From positions 124,001 to 188,000 of the forward strand of contig NZ_JALHLE010000001.1 in assembly GCF_022832385.1 (NCBI RefSeq): 64,000 bases of DNA, read 5' to 3'. Below are positions 40,534-51,672 of this stretch, piece by piece. This stretch comes from Novosphingobium album (ex Hu et al. 2023). Its GTDB lineage: Bacteria > Pseudomonadota > Alphaproteobacteria > Sphingomonadales > Sphingomonadaceae. Made by a program: the position numbers and the translations under genes. The notes below the pieces were generated by a model that searched no databases, had not been told where the DNA came from, and worked only from the letters and a program-made list of their open reading frames with translations. The first letter of the stretch is position 1; every line of letters begins with the position of its first letter.

Positions 40534-41706
40534 TCACACGCAACCGAAGCGTGCGACGAAAAAGCCGTCCGTGCCGTCATGAAACGGTGACAATCGGATG
40601 CCCTGCCTGCGGGCCGTGCCCGCCGGAAGCGCGGGCAGCAGGGCCTGCCAGCCAGGATGGCGCTGCAGGAAGCCCTGCGCCTGCGTGGCACCTTCGTCGT
40701 CCAGCAGCGAGCAGGTGACGAAGACCAGCCGCCCACCGGGCCGGACCAGCCCCGCCGCCATGTCCAGCAGGCGAGCCTGCGTCTCCACATAGCGGGCCAG
40801 CTGCTTTTCGGTGAGCCGCCAGCGCGCTTCGGGATTGCGCCGCCAGGTGCCCGTGCCCGAGCACGGCGCATCAACCAGCACGGCATCCGCCTTCCCGGCA
40901 AAGCGCTCCAGCGCCTGTATCTCGCGATTGGGATCGAGCAGCACCGTCTCGACCATGGTAGCCCCGGCGCGTTCGGCCCGCGGGGCAAGGCGCGAAAGGC
41001 GCGTGCGATCGACATCGCAGGCGACCAGCGTGCCCCGGTTCTCCATCGCGGCGGCCAGCGCGAGGGTCTTGCCCCCTGCCCCGGCGCACAAGTCGATCAC
41101 CAGTTCAGCGGGTCGGGCACTCAAGGCTTCGCAGGTGAGCTGCGAGCCGGTGTCCTGAACCTCGATGGCGCCGGACGCATAGGCGGGCGTCTGTTCGATC
41201 CGTGCTTCGGGCGGATAGCGCCAGCCGTTGGCCGCTACGGTGCGCTCAGCCCCTTCCGGCAGCGTCAGGCGCCCGGCCCTGAGCGTATTGACTCGAATGT
41301 CGAGCGGGGCGCGATCAAGCAGCGCGGCGGCTTCGGTTTCGGACACGCCACTCGCGGCCAGCCGGTCCATCAGCCATTGGGGCGCGACGCCGCTAGCCGC
41401 CATGGCTTCATCTGCCGCGATCGGCGCAGGCGCATGGCGCGAACCATCGAACAGTGCAGCGAGCTGATCATCCTCCGCCGCGACCCGCAGCATGGCCGCA
41501 CGGCCGCTCTGGGGCACTTCGCCACAGGCCCGGATCGCGCGGTAGGCCAGTTCGCGCACTGCGCGCCGGTCTCCGCTGCCCGCGAAACGGCGCGGACGGA
41601 ACCAGTCGGCGATCAGGCGATCCGCCGGAGCGCCATTGCTGCGCGCGGCCTCGATCACGAGGTCGAGCACTTCGATGGCAGCCTGAACGCGCGCGGCGGG
41701 GGTCAT
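40534..41706 (-). CDS. rsmB: 16S rRNA m5C967 methyltransferase
   Basis: The 390-residue protein has an N-terminal NusB-like RNA-binding domain (about 1-130) and a RsmB/NOP2 methyltransferase domain. The SAM site is VIDLCAGAGGKTLALAAAM. The two catalytic cysteines are in DAPCSGTGTWRRNP and FVTCSLLDDEG. It methylates C967 of 16S rRNA in the 30S subunit. AGGGGG precedes ATG 41706. It lies 21 bases downstream of guaB, so the two form an operon. Confidence 0.93.
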   Translation of the reverse strand: MTPAARVQAAIEVLDLVIEAARSNGAPADRLIADWFRPRRFAGSGDRRAVRELAYRAIRACGEVPQSGRAAMLRVAAEDDQLAALFDGSRHAPAPIAADEAMAASGVAPQWLMDRLAASGVSETEAAALLDRAPLDIRVNTLRAGRLTLPEGAERTVAANGWRYPPEARIEQTPAYASGAIEVQDTGSQLTCEALSARPAELVIDLCAGAGGKTLALAAAMENRGTLVACDVDRTRLSRLAPRAERAGATMVETVLLDPNREIQALERFAGKADAVLVDAPCSGTGTWRRNPEARWRLTEKQLARYVETQARLLDMAAGLVRPGGRLVFVTCSLLDDEGATQAQGFLQRHPGWQALLPALPAGTARRQGIRLSPFHDGTDGFFVARFGCV

Positions 41707-41727
41707 CGGACAAGCCCCCTCGGTATC

Positions 41728-43251
<1,524 letters not shown>

Positions 43252-43308
43252 CTAGGGGGGAGTTTTCTTAGGCCACAGGCAGGCTGCAATCGGATGCAGC
43301 GGCGTCCG

Positions 43309-44802
43309 TCATAGCCCCGCTTTGAATGGCACCTTGCGCGGATCGGCAAACCAGCGCCCCAGTGCCGTCAGCATTTTCACGTCGTCCATGGCGCCGCCAA
43401 GCTGCAGCGGGTGCGAGAGATGTTCGAGATCGTCGCTCGGCCGGTGATAATCCCCTTCGAAGAAATCGCGCATAAGCTCGATCTTGCCGTAAGCCGTCGT
43501 AACCATGACGGCGGGAATGTCGTGCTGCAGCAATGCCCAGCCATCCTGACGCCGCACATATTCGTTGGCCTCGTCGTTTACGAGCAGCTTGAAATGCCCG
43601 GCCCTGGCCACTTTGGCGATTTCCGAATCGAGCCCGGTCATGCCACGCCCGACAATGGTGAAAGGTGTGCCGGCCGGAGCGATCGCGTCGGAATCGATAT
43701 TGAAGGCGGCCACGATATGGTCGAGCGGCAGCGGCGGGTTTTCCGCAAAGGCATGGGCGCCCAGCAGCCCCAGTTCCTCGGCCGTGGTGGACAGGAAATA
43801 GACGTCGCGGTCCAGCTGCGGTCCCCTGGCCAGACGGCGGGCGACTTCCGTCAGTGCGGCGACACCGCTGGCATTGTCGATGGCTCCGTTGCAGATCCGG
43901 TCCTCGGCCGTCTCGTCGCCGCATTCACCGAAATGGTCCCAATGCGCCAGAAACAGCACAGCTCCTGCCTCGGGATGCTTGCCGGGAAGCTTGGCGATCA
44001 GGTTGTGCGTGTGGATTGTCGTTTCGCGCGTGGTCGCCTCCAGCGAAGCGCTCACGTCTAGCGTAAACGGTGCGAAGCCCGGTTCTGCGGCCGCTTTCTC
44101 AAGATCATCAAGCGAATGCGCCGTCCCCTTGAGCAGCATTTCCATGGAATCGCGGCTTATGAACGCTTCGAGATCGCCTCCGAGCGAATCGTCGGCCAGA
44201 GCATAGCCGGACCGCTGCCGCCGTGCGGCGACTTCCTCCATGTTGCGATCGCCGTCGAGCACGGTCAGCACCGCCGAAGCGCCCATCGCCAGCAGTTCGT
44301 TCTGGCGTTTGCTGTCGGGTGTATCCCCATCGAGCAGGACTGCGATCCGGCCTGCCAGTTCGTTGCGGGTAAACTCCGCCCCTTCAGCCCGGCCAAGGAA
44401 CAGCAGCGGCGCATTGCGCACCAGACTGCGCTTGCCGGAGGTCAGCACCAGCACGTCCTGCGGCGCGATTGGCGTGCGGTAGCCCTTGCGGAGGAACCGC
44501 GCCGACGAAGCCGCCGGTTCACGCGCAACCAGCGTCACCGGCGCAAACCATTCGTTCCCCGGGTCGTTGGTCCCTGAAACAAGCCCGATATTGTACCATT
44601 CGCGGCCGAGGTAGCGCAGCGTCCTGGCCTCGCCATCCGTACCCGGCTCGCGGCCGTCGAAATCATCGCTGGCGAGAACTTCGATATGCGCGCGCAGCCG
44701 CGCCTCGAGCTCGCGGTCCGCACGGTTGGGCCTGGCAGGAGATGGACCGGACAGCGTAATCAGGAGCACGGCGAACGACGCCAGCACCACCTTCCTTCCC
44801 AT
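43309..44802 (-). CDS. M28-family zinc aminopeptidase, secreted
   Basis: The 497-residue protein has a signal peptide (MGRKVVLASFAVLLI), a middle domain with a PA-like insertion (about 85-245), and an M28 peptidase domain. Zinc ligands sit in LAHWDHFG, NGAIDNASGVAAL, TTAEELGLLG, FNIDSD and DYHRPSDDLEHL. It should remove N-terminal amino acids or dipeptides in the periplasm or outside. Start ATG 44802 is selected for its signal peptide; ATG 44826 is also possible. The open frame continues far upstream, but that part runs antisense to the metallopeptidase at 45037 and is not coding. Confidence 0.88.
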   Translation of the reverse strand: MGRKVVLASFAVLLITLSGPSPARPNRADRELEARLRAHIEVLASDDFDGREPGTDGEARTLRYLGREWYNIGLVSGTNDPGNEWFAPVTLVAREPAASSARFLRKGYRTPIAPQDVLVLTSGKRSLVRNAPLLFLGRAEGAEFTRNELAGRIAVLLDGDTPDSKRQNELLAMGASAVLTVLDGDRNMEEVAARRQRSGYALADDSLGGDLEAFISRDSMEMLLKGTAHSLDDLEKAAAEPGFAPFTLDVSASLEATTRETTIHTHNLIAKLPGKHPEAGAVLFLAHWDHFGECGDETAEDRICNGAIDNASGVAALTEVARRLARGPQLDRDVYFLSTTAEELGLLGAHAFAENPPLPLDHIVAAFNIDSDAIAPAGTPFTIVGRGMTGLDSEIAKVARAGHFKLLVNDEANEYVRRQDGWALLQHDIPAVMVTTAYGKIELMRDFFEGDYHRPSDDLEHLSHPLQLGGAMDDVKMLTALGRWFADPRKVPFKAGL

Positions 44803-45036
44803 GCCTGCCAATGAACCCGGACCCATCGCGGCCAGTCTATACGAGGAATTTCCCAAGCAGGTGTGAAAATTGCAGCTGAATGCGGGCGTTTTATCGCTTT
44901 TTCGGAAACCCTGCGCGGCATGGCTGCTCGCCCCTCGCTTCCGTCTCCACACGATAGGCATTGATCCGCCATTGGCTGCCCGGCTACCCAGATGGCAAGA
45001 GGCGCACCTGGCGCCGGCGATCAAGGATGCATTCCC

Positions 45037-45903
45037 ATGCGTTTGAAGAGGTTCGATCCCGCCAACATCCGCGTCAGCCGGGGCGGTGGCGGTGGCCGGA
45101 TACCCGGCGGCGGCGGCACTTTGGGATGCGGCACACTCGTGATCGTGCTGATCGGTGCGCTCGTGTTCGGCGTCGATCCCGGCCAGATGCTCGGCACGCT
45201 GGAGAACGTGCAGCAGCAAGCCCCGGCATCCGCACCGCAGGCGGCGTCCACGGACGCCACGACCATCTGCAGTGAAAACGCCTATTCGCTCGAGGCCTGC
45301 AATGCACTCGATTCGCTCAACAGCACATGGGAGCCCCTGTTCCGGCAAGCCAGCATCGCTTACGAACAGCCGGTACTGCACTTCTACAATGGCACCGGCC
45401 AATCGGGCTGCGGTGTGGCCCAGAGCGCGATGGGACCGTTCTACTGCCCGGCGGACCAGGGCATCTACATCGACACCAGCTTCTACGACCAGCTCGACAG
45501 GCAGCTTGGCGCCAGAGGAGACTTCGCCCGCTACTACGTCGTGGCGCACGAATATGGCCATCACATCCAGCACCTGCTCGGGCTCGACAGTCAGGTCCGA
45601 AGCGCCCAGCAGAAAAGCCCGTCGCAGGCCAATGCCCTGCAGGTACGGATGGAACTGCAAGCCGACTGCTACGCCGGCGTCTGGGCCGGCAAGAACCGCG
45701 ATCTGATCGAGCCGGGCGACATGGAGGAAGGCCTCACCGCCGCCAGCGCCATCGGCGACGATACGCTGATGAAGAACGCCAGGCAGCGTGTCACCCCGGA
45801 AAGCTTTACCCACGGCACCAGCGCGCAGCGGATGAAATGGCTGAAAACGGGCCTTGAAACTGGGAACGAGGATGCCTGCGACACGTTCAAGGACATGGGC
45901 TGA
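45037..45903 (+). CDS. Neutral zinc metallopeptidase, YpfJ/KPN_02809 family
   Basis: The 288-residue protein has a Gly-rich N terminus (VSRGGGGGRIPGGGG), one transmembrane helix (about 31-48), and a peptidase domain with HEYGHH (171-176), a zincin motif. A conserved pair of cysteines (GCGVAQ, FYCPAD) lies before it. The protein faces the periplasm; the substrate is unknown. AAGGA precedes ATG 45037. It is divergent from the M28 peptidase and is followed 53 bases later by a small secreted protein on the same strand. Confidence 0.9.
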   Translation: MRLKRFDPANIRVSRGGGGGRIPGGGGTLGCGTLVIVLIGALVFGVDPGQMLGTLENVQQQAPASAPQAASTDATTICSENAYSLEACNALDSLNSTWEPLFRQASIAYEQPVLHFYNGTGQSGCGVAQSAMGPFYCPADQGIYIDTSFYDQLDRQLGARGDFARYYVVAHEYGHHIQHLLGLDSQVRSAQQKSPSQANALQVRMELQADCYAGVWAGKNRDLIEPGDMEEGLTAASAIGDDTLMKNARQRVTPESFTHGTSAQRMKWLKTGLETGNEDACDTFKDMG

Positions 45904-45956
45904 CCCAACAGTGCCGCGCACGGAGAAGTGCGGGCGAGCCATTGAGAGGAAAGGCA

Positions 45957-46583
45957 ATGCGTCAATTGTTGTTGACCGCGGGCACGGCGGCAGCGCTGCT
46001 CGCCTCCCCTGTCTTCGCCGAGCAACAGGCCAAACCCGTGACCGATCGCGATCCGGATGTCGAGGATGTCGCCAAGACCCCGATTGACGATCTCAATGTC
46101 GGACGAGACGGCGAAATCCCGCCGCTGCTGATAGCAGCGGTGGCCGATCCTTATGCGCTCAAGGGGCTTGGCAAGTGCCGCCAGCTGTCCACTGCCATTA
46201 CGGATCTGGACGCAGTGCTCGGCCCTGACATAGACTTGCCCAAGGAAGAGCGTGATCGCATCAGCAGCGGCCGGGTGGCCAAATGGCTGGTCTCGTCCTT
46301 CATCCCGTTTCGCGGCCTGATCCGCGAAATTTCGGGCGCCAACGATCAGGACCGCAAAGTCAGCGCGGCGATCCAGGCGGGTGTCGCGCGCCGGGGCTTC
46401 CTTAAAGGCGTGGGCGAAGCGCGCGGGTGCAAATATCCCGCACGCCCCGCACCTCCCTCGATTGCCGAAGCACACCGCGATGCACTTCAGGCCAGCGACG
46501 GCAAAGACAGCAAGCCTGACAAGAAGACCAAAGGCAGCGATACAAAGTTCACGTCAGAGCCGGTCGTGCAGTCCGTCCCATAA
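45957..46583 (+). CDS. Secreted hypothetical protein
   Basis: The 208-residue protein has a signal peptide (MRQLLLTAGTAAALLASPVFAE). The mature part is acidic to neutral, with DVEDVAKTPIDDLNVG, and a Lys/Asp-rich tail (SDGKDSKPDKKTKGSDTKF). I do not recognise a domain. GAGGAAAGG precedes ATG 45957. It follows the zinc metallopeptidase by 53 bases and may be its substrate or partner, by position only. Two cysteines (GKCRQL and ARGCKY) may pair in the periplasm. Confidence 0.75.
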   Translation: MRQLLLTAGTAAALLASPVFAEQQAKPVTDRDPDVEDVAKTPIDDLNVGRDGEIPPLLIAAVADPYALKGLGKCRQLSTAITDLDAVLGPDIDLPKEERDRISSGRVAKWLVSSFIPFRGLIREISGANDQDRKVSAAIQAGVARRGFLKGVGEARGCKYPARPAPPSIAEAHRDALQASDGKDSKPDKKTKGSDTKFTSEPVVQSVP

Positions 46584-46623
46584 CGCCAATTGCCCGGCGG
46601 AGCTGGCGTGCTAGACCCTCTTC

Positions 46624-47772
46624 ATGCGCCTGTCCGACTGCCATAACATCGCCGATTTCCGCTTGCTGGCCAAACAACGCCTGCCCTGGCCGGTGTTCGA
46701 CTACATCGACGGCGCGGCTGACGACGAACTGACCAAAGCCCGCAACACGGCCGCGTTCGACAGCGCCGATCTTGTGCCCGACGTGCTCGCAGGTGTGCAA
46801 GAGATCGACACCACGATCACGATCATGGGCCGCAAGAGTGCCCTGCCCCTGATCCTGTCGCCCACCGCCCTGCAGCGCGTGTTCCACTGGCAGGGCGAGC
46901 GCGCCGTCGCGCGCGCCGCGCAGAAGTTCGGTCTGTGGTTCGGGATATCCAGCCTCGCGACCGTGTCGATCGAGGAGATCGGCGCGATGGGCAGCAATCC
47001 CAAGATGTTCCAGCTTTATGTTCACAAGGACAAGGGGCTCAACCGCTCGATGATCGAGCGCTGCCAGGCCGCGAAGTTCGATGCCATCGCGCTGACCGTC
47101 GACACCATCGTCGGGGGCAAGCGTGAACGCTGCCTGCGCTCGGGCTTTTCCTCGCCGCCGCGCTTCACGCCATCCTCGCTGCTGTCCTACGCCACGAAAC
47201 CGCGCTGGACACTGGACTACGTTTTTCGTGAGAAGTTCTCGCTGCCCAACCTCGATACCCACGTCAGCGCGGGCACCGGCGAGGCGATGAGTATCCAGCG
47301 CTATTTCACCGAGATGCTCGACCAGTCGATGGACTGGAGGATGGCCGCGCAGATCCGCGAGCAGTGGGGCGGCACCTTCTGCCTCAAGGGCGTGATGAGC
47401 GTGGCCGACGCGCGCCGCGCGGTCGAGATCGGCGCCGATGCGATCATGGTCTCCAACCACGGCGGCCGCCAGCTCGACGGCAGCCGCGCGCCTTTCGACC
47501 AGATTCGCGAGATCGCCGATACCGTGGGCGGCGAGATCGAGATCATCTGCGACGGCGGCGTGCGGCGCGGCACCCATGTGCTCAAGGCGCTGGCGGCGGG
47601 GGCCACCTGCGCCTCGGGCGGGCGGCTCTACCTCTATGCACTCGCCGCAGCCGGACAGCCCGGCGTCGAACGCGCCGTGGGCATCCTCAAGGAAGAGATC
47701 GAGCGCAACATGAAGCTGATGGGCGTGACCAGCGTCAGCCAGCTCACCGCTGACCGGCTGCGCTGGCGCTAA
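46624..47772 (+). CDS. lldD: FMN-dependent alpha-hydroxy-acid dehydrogenase (L-lactate dehydrogenase type)
   Basis: The 382-residue flavoenzyme has VFDYIDGAADDELT (FMN entry), ILSPTALQRVFHWQGE, TVDTIVGGKRERCLRSGF, and the catalytic His in VSNHGGRQLDGSRAPF, followed by GGVRRGTHVLKALAAGA. It oxidises L-2-hydroxy acids, most likely L-lactate to pyruvate, passing electrons to the quinone pool. Length and motifs match LldD; mandelate or glycolate oxidases cannot be excluded. Its 3' end overlaps the convergent oxidoreductase gene by 29 bases. Confidence 0.9.
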   Translation: MRLSDCHNIADFRLLAKQRLPWPVFDYIDGAADDELTKARNTAAFDSADLVPDVLAGVQEIDTTITIMGRKSALPLILSPTALQRVFHWQGERAVARAAQKFGLWFGISSLATVSIEEIGAMGSNPKMFQLYVHKDKGLNRSMIERCQAAKFDAIALTVDTIVGGKRERCLRSGFSSPPRFTPSSLLSYATKPRWTLDYVFREKFSLPNLDTHVSAGTGEAMSIQRYFTEMLDQSMDWRMAAQIREQWGGTFCLKGVMSVADARRAVEIGADAIMVSNHGGRQLDGSRAPFDQIREIADTVGGEIEIICDGGVRRGTHVLKALAAGATCASGGRLYLYALAAAGQPGVERAVGILKEEIERNMKLMGVTSVSQLTADRLRWR

Positions 47773-49858
47773 CCATGGGCCTCGGCACGTCTGCCGGGAA
47801 CGGCATCACGTCCAGGGAGTCGGGCGCGAACCAGGCTTCGGCAAAACTGGAGGGCGCGCCGGGCTCGCCGATCAGGCGCGCGAACTTCTGCCCTTCGTAA
47901 GGCGCCGCCGCCAGCATCCGCGCCGCCAGCGCATCACCGATGGTGAAGAGCTGCGCCACTTTGCCTTCCAACGCCCGTGCCAGAGCGTCCTGCGGCACAC
48001 GGCCGGTCGCGAGCACCACGGCATCGGCAGGCTCGGTGCGTTCCTCGCCTGTGTGGACATCGTAGAGCGTGACGCTGTCCGGCCCGATCGAGCGCAGCCA
48101 AGTCGAGGGCATCAATTCCACCCCGGCCCGTTTCATCCGCGCGACGATATAGCTCTCTTCCCAGTTATCGGTGTTGCGCGCTGAGACCGGCGAACAACCC
48201 GCGCTAACGAACCGCACATCGGCCCCGGCATCGGCCAGCATTTCGGCAATGCCTGTACCGGTGTGATAGCCTTCCGCATCGAAGATCCACACGTGTCCAC
48301 CGGGCTTCGCGCCTCCAGAGAGTACGTCCTCCGGCCGCAGGACATGCGGCTGGTCCCAGCCCGGAATATCACCGTCGAAAGTGATCGAGCGGCCGCCCGG
48401 GCTGTACGCGGCTCCTGTGGCGACAATCACCGCATCGGGCGCCTCGGCCAATATGGTGGCCTCATCTGCAGGGGTGCCAAGCCGCACATTGATCTTCAGC
48501 CGGTCCATCTCGCGCACCCACCAGTCGATGGCTGCAACATAGTGCCCGCGTCCGGGCAGCCCTGCCCAGAGTGCCAAGGCACCGCCCAGCGCATCGCGCG
48601 CTTCGAACAGGGTGACGCGATGCCCCTTTTCCGCCGCGACGCGTGCCGCCTCCATGCCGCCCGGACCGCCGCCCACCACGACGACGTGCTTCGGGTCCTC
48701 AGCTGGTTCATAGGAGTGCCGCCCCCACAGGCGATCCCGGTAGGACGCCGGGTTGATCGCGCATCCCTGCGCGCCCTCACCGCCCGCCGCCGTGCACCAG
48801 TTACAGGCGATGCAGGTGCGGCTGCGGTCCTCGCGCCCCTCCCGCGCGTTCTGAACAAATTCGGGCTCGGCAATGAGCTGCCGCGCCGAGCCGATCACAT
48901 CGCACACACCCGCCTGCAATGCCGCCTCGGCATCGGCCATGTCCGTGATATTGCCGAGGACCGAAAGCACCGGCACATGGCCCGCCGCACCGCGCACGGC
49001 TTCCACCCAGGGGCGGTAGTACTGTGCCTTCTCGAACCCGGTCGGCATTCCGTGGCGGAACTGCTGCGGTTCCAGCCCGACATCGAGATCAATGTAGTCG
49101 ATCAGCCCCTGCGCCACGAGCGTGGCCACAACCTCACGCGCCGTGTCGGGGCCATAGCCGCCCGCGAGCTGCTCATCGCAATTGAGCCGCAGCCCCACCG
49201 CGAACTGCCCCCCACCGCCCTCGCGGGCCGCGCGCAGGCTCTCGACGAGGAAGCGCATCCGGTTTTCCAGCGAACCGCCGTATTCATCATCGCGCTCGTT
49301 GAACCAGGGCGAGAGAAACTGCTGGATCAGCGCCGCGTGGCTGACGTGCAGCATGATCCCGTCGAAACCGGCCGCCGCCATGTTCGCCGCGGTCTCGCGC
49401 GTTGCCTCGATCATGCGGGCAATCTCGTCACGCGCCATCGCGCGCGTCGAATGGGCCCGGCCGCCATGTCCGAACTGCCGCACCGACGGCGCCATGGCCG
49501 GCGCCGGCGGACTGAAAAGCTGCCAGTACCCTGCCCCGATCCAGTGATAGAACGGCTCGCCGAAGATCTTGCCCCCCGCCTCGTGGATGGCATCGGTCAG
49601 CACGCGGAAGGCCGGGATGTTCACCGCCTCGTGCGGACTCGGCTGCCGGGTGCGCCCCCGCTCGTGCATGGCCAGCGCCACCACCACGAGTCCGCATCCT
49701 CCCCCGCGCACCCGCTCGGCACTGTAGGCAACCAGATCGTCGGCCGGCTTGGTGCCCGCCGAAAGTGCACTGCCGTGCGGCGCGAAGAAGAACCGGTTCG
49801 GCAGTTCCACCGGCCCCAGCCGGATAGATGAGAACACACCGGGGTATTTTTCATGCAT
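47744..49858 (-). CDS. OYE-type FMN/Fe-S/FAD oxidoreductase (FadH/trimethylamine dehydrogenase-like)
   Basis: The 704-residue enzyme has an N-terminal OYE barrel (about 1-370: LPNRFFFAPHG, GFDGIMLHVSHAALIQQFLSPWFNERDDEYGG). Four cysteines in CIACNWCTAAGGEGAQGC follow, for a [4Fe-4S] cluster. A C-terminal FAD/NAD(P) domain begins HVVVVGGGPGGMEAARVAAEKG. This matches 2,4-dienoyl-CoA reductase and dimethylamine/trimethylamine dehydrogenases. The substrate is unknown. The typical active-site His/Tyr pair reads MLHVSHA. GGGAGGGAT precedes ATG 49858. Its end overlaps the convergent lactate dehydrogenase gene by 29 bases. Confidence 0.9.
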   Translation of the reverse strand: MHEKYPGVFSSIRLGPVELPNRFFFAPHGSALSAGTKPADDLVAYSAERVRGGGCGLVVVALAMHERGRTRQPSPHEAVNIPAFRVLTDAIHEAGGKIFGEPFYHWIGAGYWQLFSPPAPAMAPSVRQFGHGGRAHSTRAMARDEIARMIEATRETAANMAAAGFDGIMLHVSHAALIQQFLSPWFNERDDEYGGSLENRMRFLVESLRAAREGGGGQFAVGLRLNCDEQLAGGYGPDTAREVVATLVAQGLIDYIDLDVGLEPQQFRHGMPTGFEKAQYYRPWVEAVRGAAGHVPVLSVLGNITDMADAEAALQAGVCDVIGSARQLIAEPEFVQNAREGREDRSRTCIACNWCTAAGGEGAQGCAINPASYRDRLWGRHSYEPAEDPKHVVVVGGGPGGMEAARVAAEKGHRVTLFEARDALGGALALWAGLPGRGHYVAAIDWWVREMDRLKINVRLGTPADEATILAEAPDAVIVATGAAYSPGGRSITFDGDIPGWDQPHVLRPEDVLSGGAKPGGHVWIFDAEGYHTGTGIAEMLADAGADVRFVSAGCSPVSARNTDNWEESYIVARMKRAGVELMPSTWLRSIGPDSVTLYDVHTGEERTEPADAVVLATGRVPQDALARALEGKVAQLFTIGDALAARMLAAAPYEGQKFARLIGEPGAPSSFAEAWFAPDSLDVMPFPADVPRPMVSASAAGQR

Positions 49859-49983
49859 CGCCACATCCCTCCCGAATTTTCGGGAACGATATGGCGGCCA
49901 AAACACCAGTGCAACCGGTAAAAAGGAAAGCACCGGAGCGATGAAACGCATCCGGTGCTATATTCCCCTTCAACGCAGTAGAA

Positions 49984-51672
49984 TCAGCGACCCTGCTTCA
50001 TCTCACGAAACGCATCGGCGGTTTCGCGGTCGAGGTCGCCAAGGGCTTCGGCGCGAGTCTGTTCGTCCAGATTGCGGTTTGAAACGATCGCCTGACGGGC
50101 CGACTTCAGTGCCGAGACGGTCGCCGTCATCGCCACCCTTGGCACACCCGTGCAGATCACGACCGAGGTGGTCCCGTCCTTGGCCTCCGTCCGCTTTTCG
50201 CGGCGCTGGTCGGCGGAGCAATCCTCGTCGAGGATCATTTGCTGTGTGATCCGCGGCTTGCCGCTCTCGTCCTTGCGCGTGATGCGGATGACCTTCTTGC
50301 CGTCTCGCGTCACCGATTCCTCGACCTGCGGGGCACGGGCAGCCGCGTCGGCAGCCATGCGCTCAGCCTCTGCGGCGCGGCGTCCAGCTTCTGCTGCGCG
50401 GCGCCCGGCTTCAGCGGCCCGACGCTCGGCCTCCTGCTCACGGGCCTTGCTGATCCAGACGTTGCGCTCAATCGCAGGCGGAGCCGGAGGCTCAGGCGGG
50501 GCTACAGGGGCCGGGGGAACCGGCGCAACGGCAGCCTCCTCATCACACGTCAACGGCGCCGGTCCGCCATGGACGTGCGGCACTGCAGCCACAGTGCGAT
50601 GCGCCGCAACTGGCGTCAGCGCCGGAACTGCAGGAACTGCCGGAACCGCAGGCGCGGCCTGCACCGCCCCGGTATCCGTTGCATCTGCATCGTCCATAGC
50701 GGCATAGCTGACCGTGGCGGTAGCCGGCACCGCGACCACAGCCATGGCAAACAAGCTCCGGCCCAGCACCCGGCGGGCGGGGCTAATATCGCTGCAAGCC
50801 AGTGCCTTGAGCCGGTGGATAATCGGCTTGCCGCCCCTGAGCGGGCCCGCCATCGGCGCGGCGAGGGCAAGCCGGGTTCCCGCCGCGTAGGAAGCGATCA
50901 GGCGGCCATAGCGCGCCCTCACGGCACGATCGCGCCCGGCCATGACGCGGGCATCACAGGCAGCTTCCTGGTCGCCGCGCAACGCGCGCCATGCCGCCCA
51001 TGCCAGCGGATTGAACCAGTGCAGCGCGAAGAGCGGTTGCATGACGATGATCGCCAGCAGGTCGTTGCCCGCGTGGTGCTCCAGTTCATGTGCGATGGCA
51101 AAGTCGGAGTTCTCCGAGTCGGTATCAGCCAGAAATCCCGAAGGCAGAGCCACCACCTTGTCGAACACGCCGAATGCGAGCGGCGCGGCGGCCACCGGAC
51201 TTTCGATTATGCGCACGCCGCCAGCCGTCGCGACCTGCCGCGCCCCCGCAAGCAACTCGCGGCGCATGGTGACGTAGTTCCAGCACCGCCATGCCAGGAA
51301 AGCCGCAGCACCAGCCAGCCAGAAGGCGAGGAGCAACTGGGCCCATGGGACCTGTGCCAGAAAACCGGGATCAGCGGCCGCCGACATAACGTCAGTTGCC
51401 GGAACATCAGCCGGACCGGTCCGGACCACTGGCGCGATCACTTCGGCCGGAATGTGCGCGGAAGCCGTGATCTGCTGCACGCCGACCTCGAAATGCGGCA
51501 CCAGACCGCGCGGCAAGGCAAGCGGCGGCAGGACCAGCCGGAGCATCGGCAGCGCCCACAGTGCGTAGGCCGCAGACGGTCCGAACCACCGGCCTACCGG
51601 CCTGCGGACAAGCAGCACCAGCGCCATCAGCGCGCCGGTCATCACGAGCGTATCGGTCAGCCATTCGATCAT
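49984..51672 (-). CDS. BlaR1/MecR1-type M56 membrane peptidase without a beta-lactam sensor
   Basis: The 562-residue protein has helices near 9-22, 35-52 and 108-130, an M56 zinc site HELEHH (195-200) with E236 (GDQEAACDA), and a further helix at about 305-323. The following 240 residues are a Pro/Ala linker, a Glu/Arg/Ala coiled stretch with three 7-residue repeats (GRRAAEA), and an acidic domain with ESVTRDGKKVIRITRKDESG. The penicillin-sensor transpeptidase domain of true BlaR1 is absent. It probably cleaves or inactivates the BlaI-type repressor on some other signal. Its ATG overlaps the blaI-type stop (ATGA). Confidence 0.85.
   Translation of the reverse strand: MIEWLTDTLVMTGALMALVLLVRRPVGRWFGPSAAYALWALPMLRLVLPPLALPRGLVPHFEVGVQQITASAHIPAEVIAPVVRTGPADVPATDVMSAAADPGFLAQVPWAQLLLAFWLAGAAAFLAWRCWNYVTMRRELLAGARQVATAGGVRIIESPVAAAPLAFGVFDKVVALPSGFLADTDSENSDFAIAHELEHHAGNDLLAIIVMQPLFALHWFNPLAWAAWRALRGDQEAACDARVMAGRDRAVRARYGRLIASYAAGTRLALAAPMAGPLRGGKPIIHRLKALACSDISPARRVLGRSLFAMAVVAVPATATVSYAAMDDADATDTGAVQAAPAVPAVPAVPALTPVAAHRTVAAVPHVHGGPAPLTCDEEAAVAPVPPAPVAPPEPPAPPAIERNVWISKAREQEAERRAAEAGRRAAEAGRRAAEAERMAADAAARAPQVEESVTRDGKKVIRITRKDESGKPRITQQMILDEDCSADQRREKRTEAKDGTTSVVICTGVPRVAMTATVSALKSARQAIVSNRNLDEQTRAEALGDLDRETADAFREMKQGR
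50366..50428. repeat. Three tandem 21-bp units inside the M56 peptidase gene
   Basis: Units at 50366, 50387 and 50408 encode GRRAAEA three times (on the - strand). The DNA copies differ at several positions, so the protein repeat appears to be kept by selection or is an older duplication. It would give a charged helix. Confidence 0.75.

Noticed and set aside
44827..45957. Upstream extension of the M28 peptidase frame to 45957
   Set aside because: The extension lies antisense to a well-supported zinc metallopeptidase and is not needed; a signal peptide begins at 44802.
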